From contig CM068375.1 of assembly GCA_034769895.1 (NCBI GenBank), positions 257,515,268-257,579,267 on the forward strand: a stretch of DNA of 64,000 nucleotides, written 5' to 3'. The translations under genes were made by a program, and so were the position numbers. Positions 30,576-42,596 of this stretch are shown here, in pieces. Each line of letters opens with the position of its first letter. Position 1 is the first letter of the stretch. The notes under the pieces are model-generated. The model ran no database searches. It worked only from the letters and a program-made list of their open reading frames with translations, and was not told the DNA's origin. This stretch comes from Magicicada septendecula. Taxonomy: Eukaryota > Arthropoda > Insecta > Hemiptera > Cicadidae.

Positions 30576-33049
30576 TGTAACGTAACTATGTTTTCACGGG
30601 TTTAAGTTTTTAGCCACACATTGGTTGCTATCTGTTTTGGAACAGTATTTTCACGGGTTATTTATTTTTAACGTGTTGCTTTTAATTCGTTTATCGTGAA
30701 AAGTTATTAAGTGTAAGTTGATTCCATTTGTGTTAAAACGGATTTGTTGCCGTAATCGATTCTGTCTTCGAGCGCCCTGTTCTTCTTTTAAGTAATCTGG
30801 TCCGTTCGCTGCTCACTCTCCTGGTTGCTGCCTGTAATTGTCCTGTAAATTCTCTAATTCTCTACAATGACAACTCTTTCCAGTCAAAATAATAATATTT
30901 ATTTTTATTTCAATTGTTCAGAAAAGGGTCAGTCGACTTGTGCCGAAACAAAATAATGGTCGGGTCGCCTCTACTGCTCAATTCGATTATGACACTAACA
31001 ACCTTCAGTAAACAAATTAGTTGTAATAATTATATTAAATCTCAGGGTTTAAGGGTTCTTTGAAACTGCTATTGAATTCAGAGAATGCACACAAAAATAC
31101 AATACATCACAAAAGGTAAGTAAAATTTAAAATCTTAATACTATATTCTATTAATCGTTGCTAAGCAACGACTATTGTTTCGTGGCTATAGCGGGCAGCG
31201 ATAATTCTATAAGATGGCCGCTCACACGTCTAACCTGTATTACGAGCTGTTCATTTCGAACTCACCCAAATTATTTTAAAATAAATGTTTTAGTGTTCAC
31301 AGGTTTAGTTTTTAAGCTTTTCTTTTAACTAATGATCACTGGTGTCTGTTCTGTTAGTGTAGATAGTGTCTACGATAGTGTTGTGTAATCGTATCTGTAG
31401 TGTGGCTATTAAGTTCGGTCTCACCCACAGAAGTTCGTTCGCTCTAGGTCGTCAGTATTTTCTGAGGTTCTGCATTTAGTTTTAGTTTTAATTCAATTAT
31501 TTCTGTTTTCTGGTCTTCCCCAGTGTTTACCGCTTCTGTTGGTAATTATTATTGACTGCCAATGGTCCAAAAAACATTACTTGTATTTAATTAGAATTGG
31601 TTTCATCAGAGCACATCTGCCCTCTGCAATGGTTAACAATACAACACTATTTTTTTCGCTTCTTCATCAACGTTCTCCTGACCTTACAATACTGGCCTGT
31701 GATTGGTCAAAACTGAGAGTTCATTAGGTCACATGGTCAGTTTACAAAAATCAAATGTTCATTTACCTATAAGAAAAATACTCCTTTTTTAGCCTTAAGT
31801 TTCCTTAAATTTAAATTATATCATGTTTTTCTTTATATAATTATGAGCATTTTGGTACCTTATTTACATAAGTTGGTTATTATAAAGGGTGATTTCCCAC
31901 CTTACAAAATTTCTAACTTTGGGCCTACACTTTTGGTTTCCTTACATTTATTTACTAATCTATTTGTTTCTGACATTATTCCTTTTATACTGAATTTGTG
32001 GCGTAGGCCATTAATGGTTTTTCAATAATATTATATAATTTACATTTATTATTACTTAAACTCTGATTCTGAACCCTTTTTTCTGATTTTACTATTTACT
32101 AAACGAGTCTGGACCCTTAACATTATTTAACAAATGGTTACAATAAAATCCTTTAACATATCATTCAATATACTGCCTGTATGGCCTAGTTTACAGTTAT
32201 TAATTGACAAATAATATAATTAGTATTAATACAATAACCTGATAAGAACAGAATCATCCGGCATGCTATGTTTTAAGAATGGCCTACATGGTTAAACCTT
32301 GTATTTTACAATTAGCCACAATCATTAGTTAACTGGCATACTATTCAGCCATCCCACTAATCCTTAACCAGTACTACTAATCAGCGATTAGATTATTGTT
32401 CATGGGTTTTTGGTTCCTAATGCATCACCTTCTGATTCTGCTCATAGACTCCAACTATTTCTAACAACATGGTTCATGAATGTTACCCATAAGCTTTGGC
32501 ATGAAACACAAACATAACTAGCCATACCAAAACCTTTGTAAACATCTTAACATAATCTAAAACCCCCATCACAACTCACTATTAACGTGGTCCATGGGTT
32601 TTCTTTATATAAAAGTATTTAACCCACACTTCTGCCATTCCCCCCTCACTGACACTTTTTGTGTTTGGGAATATCACTGGTACTTCACTGACACTTTATT
32701 AGTTGGGTGTTTGTTTGTTCGTACTATCTAATATCAGGGATCATTAGCTTACACAGTCTGTTTCTGTTTGCTTAGTAACTACCTTTATCCCACACTCTTT
32801 CACGTCAACATAATTACAAAAGGTTTGTATGTTATTTTATATTTATTTTACATTTTGATTGGTTTATTAACTACCTGCATTGTATTTTTACTTTTATTAT
32901 TTATATGAGACAGTCTTTCTTTTCTGTAACTAAAGTTTTTTGTCTTTTATTGGTCTATGTTGATAGCCTAGGCGACTCTGCATACTATCATTCCTACTGA
33001 ATTGAGCAGTTCTAGCTTTGGGACAGGGTTACTATTATGTCGCATTACA
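30576..33049. mobile_element. Solo-LTR-like insertion, TGTAA...TTACA, TSD ATAT
   Basis: A 2474-bp AT-rich block begins TGTAACGTAACTATG and ends ATGTCGCATTACA. It is flanked by ATAT on each side (30572-30575 and 33050-33053) and interrupts a repeat R minisatellite unit, whose sequence continues across the gap. It has no coding capacity. The 5'-TG...CA-3' ends and 4-bp TSD fit a solo LTR of a long-LTR retrotransposon. The same architecture recurs at 50452-52297. Confidence 0.72.
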
Positions 33050-33960
33050 ATATGTAAAAAATTATTTGATTCTGTTTGAATTTACGGCAGTTATCGTTCG
33101 TCATGAAAACATTTCTCTTGTTACAACATAAAATGTTCCAGGTAAACTACCCCTTTCCCTTAACCGATCTTCACCAAAATCAACAGGCCTTGAGCTCTCT
33201 ACAATGTAGGGTTGTATGCAAAAAATTATTTGATTATATTTGAATTTACGGCAGTTATCGTTCGTCATGGAAAAAATTACCCTTGTTATCACATAAAACG
33301 TTGCAGGTAAGCTACCCCTTCTTCACCAAAAGAAGTTGTAGTTCAGTTGCAGGTAAACTGATCTTCACCAAAATCAACAGGGCTTGAGTACTCTACAATT
33401 AAGGGATGCATGCAAAACATTATTTGATTCTGTTTGAATGTGCGGCTGTTATCGTTCGTCATAGAAATAATTACTCTTGTTAAAACATAGAACGGTGCAG
33501 GTAAACTACCCCATCCCCTTAACCGATCTTCACCAAAAACAATAGGCCTTCATTCCTTTACAATTCAGGAACGTAAACAAAAAAATGTTTGATTCTGTTT
33601 GAATGTGCGGCAGTTATCTTTCGTCATAGACAAAATTATCATTGTTAAAACATAAAATGTTGCCGATAAACTACCCCTTTCCCTTAACCGATCTTCACCA
33701 AAAACAATAAGCCTTGAGTACTCTATAATTCAGGACTGTATGCAAAATATTGTTTGATTCTGTTTGAATTTGCGGCTGTTATCGTTTGCCAAAAAACAAT
33801 TCTACACAGACACACAGATAGATAGACAGACACACAGAGGCTTTTCGAAAAATGACTTTTCTTCATGTTTTGAGGGTAGTACAATCAGAATCTGCAATTA
33901 TCTCGAACACGATTTTTTCGCCATCACCATACTTCCATTTCCTTATGGAACATGGAAGTA
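33050..33960 (+). repeat. Repeat R copy A, minisatellite and 3' end
   Basis: Four to five tandem units of about 155-160 bp each contain GATTCTGTTTGAATTTGCGG, a TTATCGTTCGTCAT segment, GGTAAACTACCCC and TTCACCAAAA. A CACAGA microsatellite follows (33805-33840), then the conserved terminal segment (CGAAAAATGACTTTTCTTCA through CCATACTTCCATTTCC, ending ATGGAAGT at about 33959). Confidence 0.85.
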
Positions 33961-34937
33961 AAAAGTAATTTCTTCTGGTTGTGGTTTCCAGTTTCTCATA
34001 CAATTTTCTTTTATTTACGTTATTTTCTATTTTAATTATCTGAACAGATTCTAAAGGTTTTGTACATTTATGTTCATCTTCTGTGAATTGCTTCGTAGTA
34101 CATTTCACTTTTTCACGTTCAATATTTACAGTTCCTCATACAATCTTCTTTTATTCACATTTACAGCAAATAACGTAAATAAAAGGAAATTGTATGAGTG
34201 CAACTGATGAATATTAGGATAGATTTAGTAATAAAGATCCAATCTAGTAGCCTTATTTTAAAAAGTTAAGTACGGGAACTCAAAATCGAGCCAGCCGTGT
34301 GGCAGTGAAAACTGACGAATCCCCGGCTTGGCTAACCGTTGTGGTTGGACAGTGACGAAGGCCAGTAGGGTGAACCAGGAGGAAAGTAGCTAGGGGGAAG
34401 AGTACAGGTTTATGACCAGTGTGCACGAATGTTTGCTACGCTACGGGATTTAGCGTACACAACTTTAGTGTAAGGGGTTATTCGATTCTCGTGTTGGACG
34501 TGATAATGACAGTGACACCGAAACAGGAACTGCAGCTAGCAGTCAGCAACAAGGTTGGGATGAGAAGACTGCAGACCTGGGTGAACTAGGAAGATGTGTA
34601 AGTGTAACTGGGTGAATATAGCTTCGTAAGATGTGTAATGTTGTCATTTAGATAATAATATATACAAAGTCGTATATTAGTCGCTGGGTACCAGTAACCT
34701 TCAGCCAATACGTTTTTTTCAAGCGAATTATGACCATACATGAATTTTGGGTACTTGAATTTTCAGAAAACATTTACCGATAAACAAACAAACTTACGAT
34801 TGAAAACCAAGAATATTCCTTCTTCACGTTTATGCCCTTTTCTACAAGAAATTCTATCTGTATGAACTTGTATCCATTTACCGTAAGGATAACAAATATC
34901 TCTGCCAAGTTAGAAGGTTTCACTGTGAGTGCGGTAT

Positions 34938-35131
34938 CAGACGCCCTCTACTCCAGTAATTGCTTGCGACACGTTTGGAGAGACAATTTGTTCTGTCACA
35001 ATGGTTCCTACATTACTGACGTTGCCCTCGGGGAACCTCACGTGTAAACATTCTCTGTTTAGACAAGCCGATTTGTCAGCTATAGTTGTGAACCAGTCTA
35101 CAGGGAAATATTTCTGGCTTATGTATTTCAG
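34938..35131 (-). other. Possible short coding remnant or exon
   Basis: A ~64-codon open stretch on the minus strand reads like structured protein (for example KYFPVDWFTTIADKSACLNR, then HVRFPEGNVSNVGTIVTEQI). The same frame just upstream, beyond a single stop, also looks protein-like (STYVGFRRNGK). I do not recognise the family. It could be a decayed gene or an unannotated exon; comparison with related genomes would decide. Confidence 0.3.
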
Positions 35132-35970
35132 TCACTTTCCATTTCTACGAAATCCAACATACGTACTTTTATCATTTCATGTAAAGTATACCGTCCTTGA
35201 TTCGTTAATAAATTGTATTCTTTCCATTTTACACTATCATTTTTGTCCAGGTTTTACTAAATCCAAGGTTCTTTTGTAGCCCACTCATATTCCCACTATT
35301 TATATTAACAAAAGTATCGAAAAATTTGCATATTGTAAAATAAAAATATTAAACATTTTTGGTTATGCGGTATTAGCTTCATTTTCGGTGTAAAAATTAC
35401 TATAGTTGCTGTTACTAGACGTAATAAAACTGCATTCTTGTACACAAAGAATTTCATTACAACATCAAATATATAATATACAAACGTCTGTTCGGCAAGA
35501 CACTGAATATAAGTAAATATAACAATAGTTCCAAGCATCATTGAAGGGTCCGCACTGCGCTTCAGCCGCCAAATAAAATTTCAGGATATTATCCCGTGTA
35601 CTCATTTCCACAGGCTGAATCGACGTGGGGGTTGAAAAACGCAACATGAATTTATGACGCGCCATTAGCACGTTGAGTAAACTGTAGAAGTCCTGTTCCT
35701 AGTATAGGCTTTACCCACTGGTTCGAAACTTACATCGGCGTATTTCAATTTCTAATTTCCAGCAACTGCTATTAGCCAGCAATTGCTTTCCTTTTAACCC
35801 TATTTCTCCCATTACCGCGTTTATCATCCTTTCAGCTCCTTCTGTATCTTTTTCGATTCTCTTTATTATAAAATTCGATATTTCGGATTAATGGAAAAGT
35901 TAATATAAATCTTATTATACCATTATCCTGTACATTTAATTATACTCAAAAATGGTTTGACTGAGACAAT

Positions 35971-36226
35971 GCCGTGTCTTCATATCCGTCTAACTTTCTC
36001 GATCTTACGTAAGCATTACTGTATTGTAATTGTAGTAGGCTATAGCGTTTTCCATTAAAGATGCACAAACATTAAACTTGATAAAAGAAGTTATATTTGC
36101 CGTGTCTTCATATCCGTCTATCTTTCTCGATCTTACGTAAGCATTACTGTATTGTAATTGTAGTAGGCTATAGCGTTTTCCATTAAAGATGCACAAACAT
36201 TAAACTTGATAAAAGAAGTTATATTT
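35971..36226. repeat. Perfect-looking 128-bp tandem duplication
   Basis: Two adjacent 128-bp copies (GCCGTGTCTTCATATCCGTC... to ...AGAAGTTATATTTG) differ at about one base, so the duplication is recent. Non-coding. Confidence 0.93.
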
Positions 36227-38345
36227 GGTATACCGTAATACCGTTATCTTTTTAAAATAGATTCGATACCATTAACTATGAAAAATTATGTCGGCCTAGT
36301 GGTTGCAACTCCGCAAAGTTGCATGCGCCCTGTTAGGCAAATTTTCAAATAAATTCTATGCATTTGTAAAATAGTAAAAGCCTGTAGGCTACTTCTAAGG
36401 AAAGTCTTTGGCTTAACGAGATTTGTGCTTTCGCAACGAACGTCAGTAAGTCAAAAATACGAAGGCCACAAAAATGTCGATATAATCAAATACATCAAAG
36501 TACAATGTAGATAAAGTAAATACTACTTTAAAAGTTAATACTATTTCAGATAAAATACACATAATTAATTAAAATCTCTTTGTTAAATGAGCATTATTCA
36601 TGTGTTAAATGAACTTAATTTCTGTGTTCCAAAATTAACTTAATCTATAATTACTCAGCTTATGTTTAGGGTGATATTCATTCTGAATGTACAGGATTTG
36701 CCGCATCAAATGTGGTCTCAACCCCGTTTGTGTTGTACATCTTCTGTTTTCGGCCAGTATCGCTTTATATCAAGAAGGGAGTCCCGCATAGCTGCTGATA
36801 CTTTTGCAAATCTGTCACTGTTTGAGTCTCCTGTTTAAAAACAATCTACTGTCGTCTCTATCGTGTTGAAAAATTCTTTAAGTTACTTTATAGTCAACTT
36901 TTCTATTCTTCTTTCTCATTGTCATCCTTAATTGCGCCTTATCCTCACGCTGTTAGTTCTGCTGTACTCTTTATTTGTTATCTCTTGCGTGTGACTTTTA
37001 AGCGTATGATAAATATGTTCAACTTCTAATTCCCAATTCATTTAGTTATCCAGATCTATAACACTGGTTAATAGTTTTTCTTCGTTTACTTCAATAGTAA
37101 TATTATTTTTGTTACATGAAGAAATGTTGGCACAGTTTCTTCCGTAACCCGTTTACATTAAAGTTTCAATTGTATGAGTTTATAACTTATGTCTTCGAAT
37201 TTCCTTCTTAGTCCTAGTGCTCTTGACTCTAACTTGAAACTACTTTGCACTTAATAAATGTTTACATACATTTGAGGATACAAAACATAAACTAAAAAAA
37301 TGAAATCAAGGTACAGTTTATAACATATCACTAAAGGCAATACTTTAAATGAAATTTCAACTTCCAAAATGAGAAAAAATTTTAGGCTCTTAATCAGTTA
37401 GGGAAAACTTTAAGTCACTAATGTTTCGCTAAAATGCTATGACAACGGAATACATCAATAAAACAAATGTTTAATAATTGTTCACTTACATCTAATGACA
37501 TAATTTTCAGTTTTTGTCGATTTTTGAAAAAGCCGTACACTTGAGGGTTAATAACAAGAACAAAACAAAAAAATAGTGCAAGATATTGCAAGTGCAAAAT
37601 AAAATACATTATCACATTTTAAAGTCATACAATGTGCGTAAGTCTTGATATACTTTTTGAGTACAGAGTTCACTTTGTAATTGTAATTCCTGTAATTCGT
37701 CTGTAGACACTATTCGTCTAAGTGTCAGAAAACCCATTAAAGTTGGTTAAAACCGCATATTTTACGTATAATAACTTTTGTTTATCTAATGAAACTCAAT
37801 AAACTTGTGATAGAAACAAGGAAAGTTTGTGTTTAAAACTTTTCAAAACCCCCTAAACTGTTTCAAGTAGATCTCCTCGTAAACTCACATTCTATTCCTT
37901 GCTGGATACATTTTTTTGTGCTGATGAGTGGATTGTTGTTCCTCTTTAGAGACATTAGGAATAAAGAAATATAACTGAGGTTAAACGTATTACACAGCTA
38001 CACAACTTGGTCACCGGCAAAGAAGAGCTTAGAAAGACATCGGATTTCAATAACTTACGATATCGTCACAATAACAGAGTGAATATTGTGCTGTCATTTC
38101 TAGTTAAATAAATATGCTCAGTAAAATTGGGACTTTATTTTTTTAAGCATGAATACATGAACTCTTGTCCTCAGAGTAAGAAAACAAATTTACTCAGTTA
38201 TCTTAGTGCGTAGGCTTTCACGGCCGGTGTCATTACGATTATTTACTAAAACTTCCGGGCTGAAAGGCCGTGGTCGATTGCTTAAGTTTCTGCTAAACGT
38301 TTCGGCCGCACCACCGGTGGCCAACTCTGGTAGACCGGGCAAAAA

Positions 38346-38980
38346 GAATCTGTGAGCCCCAGTATCTTGAAGATGAGTTTCGGCATCTCGAGAAAGCACT
38401 GCAGTCCAACGGCTATTCTGCTGCGGAGGTTAGGAGAGCTGCCCGGCCGAGAAGATCTGGTAGGCCGGACCAGTCGGAGTTGCCTGAGGTTGTTGGCTCT
38501 GCTGTCTTGCCCTACATCCGTGGCGTGACTGATCGCATCGGCAGGTTGCTGAGTAAGCGGGGCGTCAGGACGATCTTTAAGCCAACCAAAAAGATCCAAC
38601 AGTTCCTGCGACCGGTGAAAGACGCCAGGGATCCACTCTCGTCGTGCGGGGTGTACAGTATTCCTTGTACGTGTGGCCAGGTCTACATAGGCACCACGAA
38701 GCGTAGTGTCCGGACGCGCCTCTCTGAACATCGGAGATACTGCCGCCTGGGCCAGCCGGAGAAGTCCGCAGTTGCTGAACACGCTCTGTCCCACGACGAT
38801 CACAGGGTGATGTTTGATGAAGCCCGCGTGTTGCCGTCTGTCCGGGGTTACTTCACTCGCCTGCATCTGGAGTCCATCCATATTCATAAGAATGCGTCCG
38901 TCGCTATGAACCGCCGAGGAGAAAGCATCTCCTTAAATAGTGTCTGGCATGGTCTATTTTCCATGGCCAATCAGAATTGA
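38346..38980 (+). pseudogene. Penelope-like GIY-YIG endonuclease fragment
   Basis: The open frame runs from the left inverted segment to the stop at 38980; the first part has no ATG because the reverse transcriptase that should precede it is missing. In order it has the RT-EN linker (ICEP...NGYSAAEVRRA), VLPYIRGVTDRIGRLLSKRG, then the GIY-YIG domain: GVYSIPCTCGQVYIGTTKRS, VRTRLSEHRRY with the catalytic Arg, and SAVAEHALSHDDHRVMFDEA with the His and the catalytic Glu region. It ends with the C-terminal NRRGESISLNSVW. CTCG and nearby Cys fit the CCHH zinc motif of this clade. The endonuclease nicks target DNA for priming. Confidence 0.92.
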
Positions 38981-39130
38981 GTATGACGAGCTGGCTTCTC
39001 ATTGGTCCGTGCGATACACCTGAAGCGGACAAAATGTTATAAATAGAGGCATCGTAGCAGGTACTCACTGTTGCTTGTTCCCAGTCCATTGGGAGACGTG
39101 TTCGGCGTATCATCTATCGAACACTTTTCT

Positions 39131-39179
39131 TTTGCTACTGAAGATGGCCACCGGTGGTGCGGCCGAAACGTTTAGCAGA
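39131..39179 (+). ncRNA. Hammerhead ribozyme of the Penelope-like element
   Basis: Helix I TTTGCTA (39131-39137) pairs with TAGCAGA (39173-39179), 7 bp including one G-U. The core CTGAAGA is at 39138-39144. Helix II GGCC/GGCC (39146-39149 and 39161-39164) closes an 11-nt loop. GAAA (39165-39168) follows, then C-G-U forming a minimal self-complementary helix III, with predicted cleavage after the U at 39172. One U (39145) is unpaired between the core and helix II. Short helix III implies dimeric action, as described for Penelope-type hammerheads. The left inverted terminal copy has lost the CTGAAGA core. Confidence 0.65.
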
Positions 39180-39689
39180 AACTTAAGCAATCGACCACGG
39201 CCTTTCAGCCCGGAAGTTTTAGTAAATAATCGTTACTCAGTTATATTTATTCGAATTAATACAAATTATATCGTATTGTAAATACGTAAATTGTATTCGT
39301 CGTTTTGAATTATCCCTAGATTCAACTCACGCCATTACCGTGCTCTTCCGCCGTTAACGGTAAACAAACAGTGGCCAACTGCTTAAATATGAGTTTGGTT
39401 TACAATTAAATCAAATGTTAAAATTTCTTTTGCACAATTTAATCTTGATAGTGTTTATTTTGAAAATTATACCGTTTTTATAACACTGATGTATAATGTT
39501 TGAATATTCAATTCTGTCACTTATTTTCACTAATGAAGTCTTGTGCAGTTTCTTGGTTATAATTTTATTAGCATAATTCCAAATCAGCGTGTGTTTGGAT
39601 ATCTTATTACTTATATCATGGTACGTAGTCGCGTCATCTTAATTTGTTTATTCTTTCTTTTTCGTATATCATTGACTGTTATAATTATT

Positions 39690-39905
39690 GGGGCGAAGCG
39701 AAGCGAAGCCCCTCTATCTGCCACTTTGCACTTTATTTTGACGCATAATCCTCCGAAATTACTCATCCAGTCTCCACCAAACTTTACATGTACATTCTGT
39801 ACATATTCAGGGGGTGCATATTTTCATTTTTGTGAAGATTGGTCGATTCTAAGTTAAATAATCATTTAATTTCGCTAAATTAAAACCCTTTAAAACGAGA
39901 GTGTA
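39690..39905 (+). mobile_element. Helitron 5' region, left of the piggyBac insertion
   Basis: It begins with a GC-rich GGGGCGAAGCGAAGCGAAGC hairpin-prone segment. A ~150-bp unit with TCTCCACCAAACTTTACATG and ACATTCTGTACATATTC follows, and is repeated at 44800-44945 beyond the piggyBac. The exact 5' terminus (TC) could not be fixed. Confidence 0.55.
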
Positions 39906-40178
39906 TTAACTCTTTGAAGGGCAGGCAATAAGCACACAAAAAACCCTATGTGGGGCAGGAAATTTTTTTTTACTTTTTTTTGTAATTTTCGCTTACTTTA
40001 TCTTTTTAGGCATATAAACGAATGTTAAAAATTATTAAAACACAATAATTTTAAAAAATATATAATTTATTTACTAAAGAAAGGTGGTTACACTGTGTAA
40101 CCACTGCCCCACTTGAGCAACTTTTAACTAATAACAAAGGCAGAAAATTCACAAATTTAAAATAATTTAAAACTTTCT

Positions 40179-41430
40179 TTACAACTGTTTAAGAGAATGA
40201 AAATCATTAAAACATGTCTTTCCTGATCTCAAACACAAAGCTACATCACATTTCCATCTTGATCGTACTGGGTTTTTCTTAGAACTGCAGAGCGCACATC
40301 TTCGTGGTGAAGCCATATGTGTGGGTTGATGACTGCTAGATACCAGCCTAACATTAACATCTACACGAGCTTTTTTGTTTGTGACGTTTGCTGGTCTGTC
40401 TTCTAAGTTTACTGCTGCCTTCTTTGTAGTAACAATTTTTGGAGCGAAAATTGCCCTGTAGATTGCGCGCTTAAAATCTTTGTTGTTGTATTGCTGCATG
40501 TCCATCTCTTTGTGTATGATGAAAGCATTGGTGACACAACAATCAATAAAATGGAAGAATAATCGCATCCACCATTTTTTGCTCTTCTATCAATTTTGTA
40601 GTCATTTTTTAACCTGTCAAATTTGTCTACAAAATTCATGTGGCAGTTGTACTCCTGAATAGCAAGTGGGCATGTGAATGTTTTCCTTGTTCCATCTTTT
40701 TTTTTTCTTTTTACCGTAGAAATTTCTGAAGGGTCATGAGCAGTGCTTAATACATTGACACCTTTACTGTCTTTCCACCTGTAAACAGCAGTTACAGTGT
40801 TGCTTACACTGAATGAGAATTCTCCCCTCTCCATATTTTTCTCATTTTCAAGAGGTGGTAAACCTTTCCTTTTAGGATTCACTGTACCGCATGCAAAAGT
40901 GTTTTTATTTCTCAGTTTTTCATACAGTTGTAGAGATGAAAAAAAATTATCCATATAAACTATGTGGTTCTTACCTTCTAGAACATTGGTGAGATCCAAA
41001 ACTACTCTTTCACCTAACCCACATTCAACTTTATTTTTACCTTTTCCAACATAAATTTGAAATTTCAAGTTATAAGCAGATTCATCACATAACATCCAAA
41101 TTTTGTAACCACGTTTAATTGGCTTATCCCTCATAAATTGTTTCATACAGTATCGTCCCTTAAATTTATCCATACTCTCATCCACAGCAACGTTACGGTG
41201 TGGCTTGTAGCAGTCAATAAATGATTGAGATAAAAAATCAATGAAAGGTCGCAATTTGTACAATTTATCAAAATTTGGGTCATTTGACAAAGGCATCAAT
41301 GAGTTATCATTTAAATGTAAATGAGTCAACAAGAAGCTAAAACGTTTCACTGGCATTAGCTTTGAAATATAAGAATCATGTAAGTCTTCGTCTTGTGACC
41401 AATAATCGCGATAGCTGCTTTTTACTTCCA
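40179..41430 (-). pseudogene. piggyBac transposase, catalytic core and C-terminus
   Basis: The frame resumes at SSYRDYWSQDEDLHDSYISK after the repeat R insertion. The three catalytic aspartates are visible in NVAVDESMDKFKGR, HIVYMDNFFSSLQLYEKL and MNFVDKFDRLKNDYKIDRR. A one-base frameshift at about 40575 moves the remainder to another frame (MRLFFHFIDCCVTNAFIIHK). This ends in the Cys-rich C-terminal domain RRCALCSSKKNPVRS...WKCDVALC...CFNDFH, the DNA-binding ring-like finger of piggyBac transposases. The catalytic residues are intact; the lesions are the insertion and the single indel. Confidence 0.93.
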
Positions 41431-41433
41431 TAT

Positions 41434-42560
41434 TCCTTAAGGAATGGAAGTATGGTGATGGCAAAAAAAATCGTGTTCGAGATTATTGCAGATTCTGATT
41501 GTACTACACTCAAAACATGAAAAAAAGTCGTTTTCCGAAAAGTGTCTGTGTGTGTGTCTGTGTGTGTGTCTGTCTGTGTGTCTGTCTGTGTGTCTGTAGA
41601 TTTTTTTTTTATGGCAAACGATAACTGCCGCAAATTCAAACAGAATCAAATAATTTTTTGCATACAGCCCTGATTTGTAGAGTACTCACGACCTATTGTT
41701 TTTGGTGAAGATCGGTTGAGGGAAAGGGGTAGTTTACCAGCAACGGTTTTTTTTATCAAGGGAATTTTTTTTTTTTGGCAAACGATAACTGCCGCAAATT
41801 CAAACAGAATCAAATAATGTTTCGCATACAGCCCTGAATTGTAGAGTTCTCAAGACCTATTGATTTTGGCGAAGATCGGTTAAGGGAAAGGGGTAGTTTA
41901 CCTGTAACGTTTTATGTTTTAACAAGGGTATTTCCTATGGCAAACGATAACAGCCGCAAATTCAAACAGAATCAAAAGATTATTTGCATACAGCCCTAAA
42001 TTGTAGAGTTCTAAAGACCTGTTGTTTTTGGTGAAGATCGGTTAAGGGAAAGGGGTAGTTTACCTACAACATTTTTTTAACAAGGGTATTTTCTATGGCA
42101 AACGATAACAGCCGCAAATTCAAACAGAATCAAACGGTTATTTGCATACAGCCCTAAATTGTAGAGTTCTCAAGACCTATTGTTTTTGGTGAAGATCGGT
42201 TAAGGGGAAGGGGTAGTTTACCAGCAACGTTTTTTTATCAAGCGTATTTTCTATGGCAAACGATAACAGCCGCAAATTCAAACAGAATCAAATAATTTTT
42301 TGCATACGTCCCTGAATTGTAGAGGTCTCAAGGACTTTCGATTTTGGTAAAGATCGGTTAAGAGGAAGGGGTAGTTTACCTGCAACCTTTTACGTTTTAA
42401 CAAGAGTAAAGTACTTGAAAATTTATTTAAACTTTTTGAAACAATGGTAATTGTTAAAAATAAAATAATTTTGTTGCCAGGCAATAAAATTAAAATTTTT
42501 TCATTTTAATGTAATATAATATTTTTCATTTAATACGGCAATAGAAAGGCAGGTAAGACA

Positions 42561-42596
<36 letters not shown>

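Larger units (their letters stand above)
33961..38189. other. AT-rich, largely non-coding DNA
   Basis: No gene that I can support strongly. It contains the possible coding remnant at 34938-35131 and the 128-bp tandem duplication at 35971-36226. The rest appears to be ordinary AT-rich intergenic or intronic sequence. Confidence 0.5.
38202..39232 (+). mobile_element. 5'-truncated Penelope-like element with 12-bp TSD
   Basis: The element carries a GIY-YIG endonuclease region between inverted terminal segments: 38225-38333 is the reverse complement of most of 39146-39232, including GCTTAAGTTTCTGCTAAACG. A direct repeat TTACTCAGTTAT flanks it exactly at 38190-38201 and 39233-39244. Inverted terminal repeats of this kind are characteristic of Penelope-like retroelements. 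RT motifs are absent, so the copy is 5'-truncated or deleted. Confidence 0.9.

Noticed and set aside
33040-33800. Regularly spaced repeats resembling a CRISPR array
   Set aside because: Units are ~155-160 bp with no short repeat/unique spacer pattern, in a eukaryotic genome; they are a minisatellite of repeat R.
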